DNA of 44,135 bases from Chloroflexota bacterium (GTDB taxonomy: Bacteria; Chloroflexota; Anaerolineae; B4-G1; SLSP01), in the NCBI GenBank assembly GCA_029555965.1, contig JAKQHY010000227.1:1-44135 (forward strand). Reading direction: 5' to 3'. Made by a program: the position numbers and the translations under genes. The notes below the pieces were generated by a model that worked only from the letters and a program-made list of their open reading frames with translations, had not been told where the DNA came from and ran no database searches. Below, piece by piece: positions 34,300 through 41,441 of this stretch (the stretch's first letter is position 1; every line of letters begins with the position of its first letter).

Positions 34300-35040
34300 T
34301 TATGGCAAACTCGCCACGCGCCTTTCGTAAGTGACAGAACATTCACAGGGGCGGTCAATACCGACAACGAAAACCTGCCACTTCTTCTCAGCGCAATCTG
34401 CGACAGGAATGGTGCGATTTTCCGGTAGCCAGCACTCCTGCTTCTCTTTGACTTTTAGGGGGCCATAGGTAATCAGGCTATTTCCAGCCTTTTCTTCCAG
34501 GCGCACTTCAACTGAGCCTTGCTTCACTTGACAACGCACCTGGGCTTCCGGCATTTCAAAACTGACCGACTCCGTCTTTTTCTCTCCTGCCGCAAGTTCC
34601 CATGAAGGGGCAAAGCTGAAGCCGGCAACGTCATCATCGGTAAGTCGGTAAATCATGGCAACCTGGTAGATAATCTTGTAAGGCGGGGGGGTCTGGATAT
34701 CCACGCGGGAAATACCAAGGTTCAGTTGGCTGCCATCCACAAGGGTTGCGTATGAGTTTTCCGATGCGGGCGTAGAAGCGCTAGACCCGGCCTCAGGAAG
34801 CGGGGTTTTCGCCTCGGCCAACGCCGTTTCACCGGAAACCACTTGCAAGTTGATGCTACAGTGTTCTCGTTGAGAGGCAATGAAGTCGCGGACGATATCC
34901 TCCGTTTTACCGGAGACGAAGACATTAAAGGTATTTCTGTATCCCTGATCATACGTCGTCAGGGAGCCGACGGCTTGCCACATATCCTGCACTTGTTGAA
35001 TGTGTGGCGGTTCGCCAAAAGACAGTTGATTGGCATTCAT
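34300..35040 (-). CDS. unrecognised 246-residue protein of the STAND island
   Basis: I do not recognise this protein. It has no signal peptide or membrane helix. The N-terminal 75 residues look alpha/beta; after a Ser/Ala/Pro-rich linker (about 78-95) the rest is predicted beta-rich with alternating charged strands (SVEVRLEEKAGNSLITYG). The last third carries four Cys, including a CEC motif near the C-terminus. GGAGG lies seven bases before ATG 35040. It follows the nSTAND1-FGE gene by 67 bp on the same strand and shares its lower GC content, so it may belong to the same transcription unit. Whether it is a sensor partner, an effector or unrelated cannot be told from the sequence. Confidence 0.6.
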   Translation of the reverse strand: MNANQLSFGEPPHIQQVQDMWQAVGSLTTYDQGYRNTFNVFVSGKTEDIVRDFIASQREHCSINLQVVSGETALAEAKTPLPEAGSSASTPASENSYATLVDGSQLNLGISRVDIQTPPPYKIIYQVAMIYRLTDDDVAGFSFAPSWELAAGEKKTESVSFEMPEAQVRCQVKQGSVEVRLEEKAGNSLITYGPLKVKEKQECWLPENRTIPVADCAEKKWQVFVVGIDRPCECSVTYERRVASLP

Positions 35041-35107
35041 ACCCTTACCTCCTCCGAAATTAGTCTGATAGTTGTCAGTCAGATAGTCTAATGATAGAAA
35101 ATTCCGA

Positions 35108-37357
35108 TTATGGTTCCTCTACGCAGCGGAATCCCCCGAACGATTCCGAGTAGGAAGGTCTGGTAGGGGCGTGATAGGCCAGTGTGTTTTGAATCCCATC
35201 CGGCGATATGGAAGCATCCCCACCCTTAACAATGAGACGTTCGGGATCATCGTTATCCCAATCCACACAACCATTAGCATTATACCCTTCTTCGCTGTAA
35301 GCCGTGCATGTCCATTCCCAGGCGTTGCCGGCAAGGTCGTAGATCCCCTCTGGCGTGCGATCCTGCGAGGCGCTGCCAACCACCTGCACAGACTCAAGGC
35401 GAGATTCTCCATAGGAAAAATACGCCTGGGTTATATCCTCCGGAGGAGTATCCCCCCACGGCCACAGACGACCATCCATAGAACGGGCGGCCCGTTCCCA
35501 TTCTAACTCGGTCGGCAGACGGCGTCCGATCCAATCACAAAACCGCTGAGCCTGGAAGACGGTCACGTTGGTGGCAGGATGTTGGCTGCGTTCCGGTGGG
35601 GTGTATTGCAGAGGTGAGGTATTGGGCGGACTACACACCCCGGCAGCCACGCATAGCAGATAACGTTGATTTGTGACCTCATGCGCTTCCATGGCAAAAG
35701 TCTGCACGAAATAGTCATCCGCTTTCAAAGCCTTATCCTCCAAAGCGTCATTTCCCAAAGACGCGGTGACCTGTTCCAGAACGATGGGTTTCCCCCCCAA
35801 CCTTCGCGCCTGCCAACGCAGCCACTGTCGGCGCAGCGGTTGAACACTTAATACCGCAACCAGAATCGTCAATGCGGCCACTGTGACGGTGCGCCAGGCG
35901 CGCATCCGCGCGCGCGCCCGCCGCGCCTGCTGGCCGGCCTGGATGAACTCGCGCTCGTAAGGTTCGACGTCGCCCGGCGCCGCCGCGTCCAGCCAGGCTT
36001 GCGCCGCCGCCAACTCCCGCCCGCGATACAACAACGTCTCACTGCGCGTTGCCTGCCATTGGCGCGCGAGGGGGCGCCAGGGATGCGTGTGATCCTGCGC
36101 CGTTTCCCATTCGCGGTTGGACTTCACAATGGGCGGCACCAACCGGTCGTGTGACAACTCGTACCAGCGCGAGCCGGCGCGCATCTCAGAACGGATCAGG
36201 TGGTGGGCCTCCAACAGGGTGACAACGGCATTGGGCAACCCCGCCGTCTCGGTCGCGCTCTGCAAAGCCAGCCCGCGCCGCTCCTCCGGCGTGATGAGCG
36301 CTTCGGAGAACCAAGCGCGCAGGCGGCGCTCGGCGACGCCCGCGCTCTGACAGGTCTGAGTCAGGGCGCTTTCGTAGAAAGCAGTCAAGGCGTCATCCAC
36401 GTTGTAATGCTTGATTTCGTCCCAGGTGATGACGCCATCCGCCGCCACCGCCTCCGGCAGGCTGTCCCACAACTGCTGACACACCACCTGCAACTGCACC
36501 GGCTCGACGTATTGGCCGATCCCCCCACCCCCCTCAATCCCCCCCGGTGGGGGGGAGGCGGTCTTGATATGGCTGAGATTGGCAACGAGTTTCTCCGCCG
36601 CATCCTCTGCAAAGGCGCAACCAGCTTTTTCCGCCGGCCCCTTAACAATCTCCAAAGCCTGCGCGCGCGTGGGCAGCGTCATCCGAAACCGCGCCTGCAA
36701 CGCGCTCGGCAACAGCGGGATATACGGGTCGAGTTCCGCCACGTAATCCTCGCGCAGCACAAACAGCACGGCGAGGCCCGGCAGCGCGTCCAACGCCTCG
36801 CGCACCTGGCGGAAGAAACCCTCGGCCTGCTCCCACTGCGCGCGGTGCGTCGTGGCGATTTCTTCAAACTGGTCGAGGATGAGGAGCGTGGGGGAGTGGG
36901 GGGTAGGGAGTGGGGAGCGGGGAGTAGGGAGTAGGGATTGGGGATTGGGGACTGGGGGCTGGCCGTCGGCGGTCGGCGGTCGGCGGTCGCAGGTCTGCAA
37001 GTAGGAAAGCAGGGTGTGTTCCAGCAGCGCTTCCAGCGGGATGGCTGTTTCGGCGGCGAGCGCCAGCAGCGCGCTGAAGACGAAGACGTTGTCCACCTTC
37101 GCCGGCGCGATGGAGGCCGGCAGGCCGCTGCCCACGCGGGCGACGGGCAGGACGCGCACGCCTTTTTGTTCCAACGTGGGAATGACGCGCGCGTTGAGCA
37201 GCGAGGTCTTGCCCGCGCCGGATTGCGCGTAGAAGAGCACGGCCTGCTCCGCCAGGATCAGCCACGCCAGCTCCTGGCCTTCGCGCTCACGCCCAAAGAA
37301 GTTGGCGCTTTCGCCGCGTTGGTAGGGGCGGGGACCGATGTAGGGGTTAGCTTTCAT
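35108..37357 (-). CDS. nSTAND1 NTPase with C-terminal formylglycine-generating-enzyme-like domain
   Basis: A 749-residue signal-transducing NTPase. The nSTAND1 start (NPYIGPRPYQRGESANFFGRE) leads to Walker A (QSGAGKT, about 45-51). A repeat-derived Pro/Ser linker follows, then Walker B (LLILDQFEE, about 160) and a winged-helix-like end (WYELSHDRLV). One membrane helix (TVTVAALTILVAVLSV) lies near 485-500. Residues about 515-747 are an FGE-sulfatase/SUMF1-like domain (HEVTNQRYLLCV, RLPTELEWERAAR, GNAWEWT, FGGFRC). The paired active-site Cys of true FGE are absent (GGDASISPDG instead), so it is probably a ligand-binding C-lectin-like module. It overlaps the upstream 37-codon frame by ATGA. Confidence 0.88.
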   Translation of the reverse strand: MKANPYIGPRPYQRGESANFFGREREGQELAWLILAEQAVLFYAQSGAGKTSLLNARVIPTLEQKGVRVLPVARVGSGLPASIAPAKVDNVFVFSALLALAAETAIPLEALLEHTLLSYLQTCDRRPPTADGQPPVPNPQSLLPTPRSPLPTPHSPTLLILDQFEEIATTHRAQWEQAEGFFRQVREALDALPGLAVLFVLREDYVAELDPYIPLLPSALQARFRMTLPTRAQALEIVKGPAEKAGCAFAEDAAEKLVANLSHIKTASPPPGGIEGGGGIGQYVEPVQLQVVCQQLWDSLPEAVAADGVITWDEIKHYNVDDALTAFYESALTQTCQSAGVAERRLRAWFSEALITPEERRGLALQSATETAGLPNAVVTLLEAHHLIRSEMRAGSRWYELSHDRLVPPIVKSNREWETAQDHTHPWRPLARQWQATRSETLLYRGRELAAAQAWLDAAAPGDVEPYEREFIQAGQQARRARARMRAWRTVTVAALTILVAVLSVQPLRRQWLRWQARRLGGKPIVLEQVTASLGNDALEDKALKADDYFVQTFAMEAHEVTNQRYLLCVAAGVCSPPNTSPLQYTPPERSQHPATNVTVFQAQRFCDWIGRRLPTELEWERAARSMDGRLWPWGDTPPEDITQAYFSYGESRLESVQVVGSASQDRTPEGIYDLAGNAWEWTCTAYSEEGYNANGCVDWDNDDPERLIVKGGDASISPDGIQNTLAYHAPTRPSYSESFGGFRCVEEP
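36519..36560 (-). repeat. C-rich/G-rich in-frame insert, possible G-quadruplex
   Basis: Runs of six or seven C or G (ATCCCCCCACCCCCC, then GGTGGGGGGGAGG) interrupt the nSTAND1-FGE gene. They encode PPPGGIEGGGG, where the paralogue 4 kb upstream in the operon has only SGSGESC. The coding strand carries at least four G-tracts of three or more, so a G-quadruplex is possible. Confidence 0.6.
36893..37000 (-). repeat. GGGAGTA/GGGGATT and GGCGGTC heptamers in nSTAND1-FGE gene
   Basis: On the plus strand, about nine heptamer-like units (GGGAGTA, GGGGATT, GGGGACT) at 36893-36958 are followed by three GGCGGTC units (36966-36990). In frame they encode a Pro/Ser/Thr-rich linker (PQSLLPTPRSPLPTPHSP) between Walker A and Walker B. 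The GGGGACT type closely resembles the short tandemly repeated repetitive (STRR) sequences known from heterocystous cyanobacteria. Confidence 0.85.
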
Positions 37358-37467
37358 ACATCCTCGCTGAAGCGCGTTTTGTCCACATCGTAGACATTCG
37401 CCTCCCGCAGGCGGCGGTAGCCGGCGATGCCGTAGGGGATGCGTTTGGCGGGGTATGGGGTCATCAT
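37354..37467 (-). pseudogene. 37-codon relic of an AAA-ATPase-like/PD-(D/E)XK (PF09820-type) gene
   Basis: A 37-codon frame with a strong GAGGAG Shine-Dalgarno site three to six bases before tandem ATGs at 37467/37464. Its product (KRIPYGIAGYRRLREANVYDVDKTRF) matches the very start of the AAA-ATPase-like/PD-(D/E)XK nuclease family, whose members begin with PIGI, a short helix and YYVDKT. It then stops after only SEDV. The TGA overlaps the next gene's ATG as ATGA, exactly as the CHAT-SIR2 gene overlaps the other nSTAND1 gene. It may be a truncated former partner, or a short leader frame kept for translational coupling. Confidence 0.6.
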
Positions 37468-37508
37468 ACGCTCCTCAATTCATCCCGTTTAATATGACAG
37501 ACAACCTA

Positions 37509-40500
37509 TCATTCTTGCGGGATAGGCAAATCAGGGCAGGTAGGGCGATAGAAACGTCCCGGCAGGTATTTCTTCCACTCCTGGCGCGTCAAGTTACGCG
37601 GCAAACGCGCACAAGCTTCAGCTATGATGTCTTCTGACCGCCAGTTCCAAATCCGCGCGGTACCATTCATGCCGCCGCTAGCCAACCAATGTCCGTCCGG
37701 GCTAAAGGCTACTGTAGTGACCAGACTATTGGAATAAAGAAGCCCATCCAAACCTCCTCTATAACCCGTTACGTCAGAGTGTTGAACGCGGAAGACTTCT
37801 TTTCCGGTCAGGACTTGCCACACTCGCGCTGTTCCCCTACGGGTTCCGGTCGCCAGCCATTGCCCATCAGGGCTGAAAGCCAGCGTCCACACGCCATCCC
37901 CTTCGTGATCTAATGTAACCAGGGGGCGATGTGTCAAGATTTTTGTACTCCAAATTGTGACCGTTCCATCCATGCTTGCAACAGCTAGCCACCAACCATC
38001 TGGGCTAAAGGCCACATCATGCACATAGGCTTGATAACCCCATTGAATGGCCTCTGTTATAACTTCTCTAGCGGTAAGGTCCCATAAGCGGGCCGTCCAA
38101 TCCTCACCGGCGCTTGCCAATTGTGTGCCATCAGGGCTAAGGGCTATTGCCCACACCGAGGAATTCCAATATAGCCCGCGGTGTTCAAAGCGCGCCACCG
38201 GTTGTCCGGTAGCCGCATCCCAAACCCGCGCGGTCCCGTCATAACCGGCCGTCGCCAGCCATTTCCCATCCCGACTAAACTCGAGATCCTGCACTTGCGC
38301 TCCATTATTCATTGTAGCAATCGCCTGTGTTATTTCTTGTCTGTCGGCTATGCCCCAATCCCACACGCGAGCAGTCAATCGGCTACCTGAGACCACGCAT
38401 TGACCATCTGGACTCCAGGCAACTGCCATGATTTTATCCCATGCTTGTCCCTGTTGTAATTTAGTTACCAGCGAGCCTGTAGCGACGTTCCATATCCGGG
38501 TATAGCCGTCGCCACAACCGGCAGCCAGTAATTGGCTGTTGGGGCTGAACGCGATACTCCATACTGAATGTTCTCCTATTGGTTCATCATATTTGAGTAA
38601 AGTTGGTATCAAACTCCCCTGCGTATCCCATACACTCACAGTTCCGTCCCAGCTCGCCGCTGCAAACCAACGTCCATCTGGGCTAAACGTTGTAACCACC
38701 ACTGCATTTTGATGCTCGATACGCGGCGTAATGGTTTGTGTCGTGATAGGCCATACACTGAGCATATTGGTCGCCAACCAAGTGTTATCTGGGGCAAAGG
38801 TCAAACCCCATACGAGTCCTTTTGGCATACGTTTCATCTCGCGCCCGGTCGTTGCCTCCCACAATCTGGCCGTTCCATCCAGGCTGCCGGTGGCTAACCA
38901 TTTACCATTTGGACTAAAAGCGAGCGCCCATACGGCTCCATCGTGTTTCAACAGACTTTTAGGAGTGCCCTCTGGAATAGTCCATAATCTGGCCGTCATG
39001 TCATCGCTGGCTGTCGCCAGACGTTGTCCATCAGGACTAAACGCCAAAGCATAGATATTGCACTGGTGAGTCACAGAAAACGCCTCGGTCTGGGTATTGA
39101 TATTCCAAATATGGGCAATATTGTCCCTACCGGCGGTCACCAACCATACCCCATCCGGGTCGAAAGCGACAGATAACACAGTGTTATCATGTTCCAAATT
39201 CATGATTGGTCGCCATGTGTGGGTCTCCCACACGCGAACGATATCGTCTCTACCAATCGCCGCCAGGCGCTTTCCATCCGGGCTGACCACCACAGAGCGT
39301 TTCAAAGCATATTCAAAGTCTTTACGAAGAGCTACAGATCTCTCTGTATCACACGTAACACGCTCTGCTGCCATATTGGGCAGTCGCTGAGGGCTTGGGC
39401 CGGATACTTCAGTCATAGTTTCGGTCCAACCATCCGGTGTTTTCTGCCAGATACGGAGGGTCCCGGCCGTGCTCATAGCTGCCAGCCATTGATTGTCTTG
39501 TCCAAATGTAATCGCATTAACTACATCATCATGGTCTAATTGAGCTTCCACTGCCCAGGTGGTCGTATTTCGTAAACGGATACTATGGTCCATCCCGCCG
39601 GTTGCTAACCACCGGCTATCTGGGCTAAATGCAAGCGTCAAGTCCCCCTTGTCTTGAAGAATTACCTTCCAAGTGGCTGTATCCAACACCCACAACTTAT
39701 CGAGGTTTGTTGCTGCCAACCATTTGCCATCAAGACTGGCAGCCGTGTTCCAGGTTGTGTACGTCACCGCACTGTTAACAAATAACGGCGTGTCGGGCAA
39801 AAGATCCAATCCAGCATAGATACTCCGGGCCGCTTCAGCCGAAGGCGATCTAAGCATAGATTCAGTGGCTAAAAGCACACTCCTAACCGCGCCCTCTTTA
39901 GCAACACCAATTTCTTGAGCTTGAGCAGACAATTGACGAGATGTAGCAATCTTGCTTTGCGTCAAAGCCCAAACGGTCAGAGCAATCATAATAACAAGGC
40001 TGACAGATAAGCTGACGATCATTGTGTTGCGTAAACGCCTTAGCTTTTGCCGGGCTTGCTGCGCTTTCTCTCCTGCTTGCAAAAACTCATTCTCATAGTC
40101 CTCAACCACATCAGGGTTAGCTTTGGCCCAGGTTACCGCTTCAGCCAACATCTTATCACGATAAAGCAACCCCTCATTTTGGCTATCTTTCCACTGCCTG
40201 GCCGCCGTCCGCAACGGCGTCTGCCGCGCCGCCTCCCACGCCCGGTTCGACTGCGCCACCGGCTCCACCAACCGATCATGACTCAACTCATACCACCGCG
40301 AGCCGCCGCGCGACTCGGAGCGGATGAGGTAGTGGCTTTCCAACACGCGCACGACCTCATTCGGCAGGCCGGCGGTTTCCGTCGCGCCCTGCAAGGCCAG
40401 CCCGCGCCGGCCCTCCGGCGTGATGAGCGCCTCGGCAAACCAACGCCGCAAGCGTCGCTCGGTCATCCCCGTCGCCTGACAGGTCTGCGCCAGCGTGCTC

Positions 40501-41441
40501 TCGTAAAACGTCGTCAGCGCGTCATCCACGTTGTAATGCTTGATTTCATCCCACGTGATTTCTCCATCCGCCGCCACCGAATCCGGCAGACTCTCCCACA
40601 ACTGGCGGCAGACCACCTGCAACTGCACCGGCTCGACGTATTGGCCGCAACTCTCCCCGCTACCACTGGTCTTAATGCGGCTGAGGTTCGTGACCAGGTT
40701 CGCGGCAGCTTCCTCCGTAAAAGGACACTTCACCTGCGCCGCCGGCCCGCGCACAATCTCCAAAGCCTGCGCGCGCGTCGGCAGTGTCATCCGAAACCGC
40801 GCCTGCAAGGCGCTCGGCAACAGCGGGATGTACGGATCGAGTTCCGCCACGTAATCCTCGCGCAGCACGAACAGCACGACCAGCCCCGGCAGCGCGTCCA
40901 ACGCCTCGCGCACCTGCCGGAAGAAGCCTTCGGCCTGCTCCCACTGTGCGCGGTGCGTCGTGGCGATTTCTTCAAACTGGTCGAGGATGAGGAGCGTGGG
41001 GGAGTAGGGAGTAGGGAGTGGGGACTGGGGACTGGGGACTGGGGAGTGGTCGTCGCCGGTCGCCGGTCGCCGGTCGTAGGTCTGCAAGTAGGAGAGCAAG
41101 GTGTGTTCCAGCAAGGTCTCCGGCGGCAGCTCGGTTTTGGCCGCCAGGTCGAGGAGCGCGCTGTAAACGAAGATGTTATGCTCCGGTGTCAGAGTGATGC
41201 CTTGCGGCGGACTGCCGCCCACCCGCGCCACCGGCAAGACCCGCATCCCTTTCTTTTCCAGGATGGGGATGACGCGCGCATTGAGCAGCGAGGTCTTGCC
41301 CGCGCCGGATTGCGCGTAAAACAACACCGCTTGCTCGGCCAGGATCAGCCACGCCAGTTCCTGGCCCTCACGGTCACGCCCGAAGAAGTTGCCTTCGCCG
41401 CGTCCGTAGGGGCGCGGCCCAATGTAGGGATTGGCTTTCAT
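37509..41441 (-). CDS. nSTAND1 NTPase with two WD40 beta-propellers
   Basis: A 1310-residue signal-transducing NTPase. The N-terminal nSTAND1 module has Walker A QSGAGKT (44-50), a repeat-derived linker, Walker B LLILDQFEE (about 152) and WYELSHDRLV. A membrane helix (MIVSLSVSLVIMIALTVWAL) lies at about 475-495. Residues about 560-1270 hold about 15 WD40 blades (AFSPDGQRLATASDD...RLW), enough for two propellers that would sense a ligand. The tail ARLPRNLTRQEWKKYLPG is usual for this class. ATG 41441 is chosen over an upstream ATG because GAGGAGGG is well spaced and the protein then starts like its paralogue. It overlaps the CHAT-SIR2 gene by ATGA, implying translational coupling and joint function. 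Confidence 0.92.
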   Translation of the reverse strand: MKANPYIGPRPYGRGEGNFFGRDREGQELAWLILAEQAVLFYAQSGAGKTSLLNARVIPILEKKGMRVLPVARVGGSPPQGITLTPEHNIFVYSALLDLAAKTELPPETLLEHTLLSYLQTYDRRPATGDDHSPVPSPQSPLPTPYSPTLLILDQFEEIATTHRAQWEQAEGFFRQVREALDALPGLVVLFVLREDYVAELDPYIPLLPSALQARFRMTLPTRAQALEIVRGPAAQVKCPFTEEAAANLVTNLSRIKTSGSGESCGQYVEPVQLQVVCRQLWESLPDSVAADGEITWDEIKHYNVDDALTTFYESTLAQTCQATGMTERRLRRWFAEALITPEGRRGLALQGATETAGLPNEVVRVLESHYLIRSESRGGSRWYELSHDRLVEPVAQSNRAWEAARQTPLRTAARQWKDSQNEGLLYRDKMLAEAVTWAKANPDVVEDYENEFLQAGEKAQQARQKLRRLRNTMIVSLSVSLVIMIALTVWALTQSKIATSRQLSAQAQEIGVAKEGAVRSVLLATESMLRSPSAEAARSIYAGLDLLPDTPLFVNSAVTYTTWNTAASLDGKWLAATNLDKLWVLDTATWKVILQDKGDLTLAFSPDSRWLATGGMDHSIRLRNTTTWAVEAQLDHDDVVNAITFGQDNQWLAAMSTAGTLRIWQKTPDGWTETMTEVSGPSPQRLPNMAAERVTCDTERSVALRKDFEYALKRSVVVSPDGKRLAAIGRDDIVRVWETHTWRPIMNLEHDNTVLSVAFDPDGVWLVTAGRDNIAHIWNINTQTEAFSVTHQCNIYALAFSPDGQRLATASDDMTARLWTIPEGTPKSLLKHDGAVWALAFSPNGKWLATGSLDGTARLWEATTGREMKRMPKGLVWGLTFAPDNTWLATNMLSVWPITTQTITPRIEHQNAVVVTTFSPDGRWFAAASWDGTVSVWDTQGSLIPTLLKYDEPIGEHSVWSIAFSPNSQLLAAGCGDGYTRIWNVATGSLVTKLQQGQAWDKIMAVAWSPDGQCVVSGSRLTARVWDWGIADRQEITQAIATMNNGAQVQDLEFSRDGKWLATAGYDGTARVWDAATGQPVARFEHRGLYWNSSVWAIALSPDGTQLASAGEDWTARLWDLTAREVITEAIQWGYQAYVHDVAFSPDGWWLAVASMDGTVTIWSTKILTHRPLVTLDHEGDGVWTLAFSPDGQWLATGTRRGTARVWQVLTGKEVFRVQHSDVTGYRGGLDGLLYSNSLVTTVAFSPDGHWLASGGMNGTARIWNWRSEDIIAEACARLPRNLTRQEWKKYLPGRFYRPTCPDLPIPQE
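40997..41078 (-). repeat. GGGAGTA/GGGGACT and GCCGGTC heptamers in nSTAND1-WD40 gene
   Basis: On the plus strand, GGGAGTA-type then GGGGACT-type heptamers (40997-41045) are followed by three GCCGGTC units (41054-41075). They encode PVPSPQSPLPTPYSPT between Walker A and Walker B, the same site as in the paralogue at 36893-37000. The second unit differs between paralogues (GCCGGTC here, GGCGGTC there) but is uniform within each array. Confidence 0.85.

Noticed and set aside
35041-35107. Imperfect palindrome around TTAGTCTGATAG in the gap before the 246-residue gene
   Set aside because: The arms match poorly (about 8 of 10 with a 4-base bulge), so it is not convincing as an operator or terminator.
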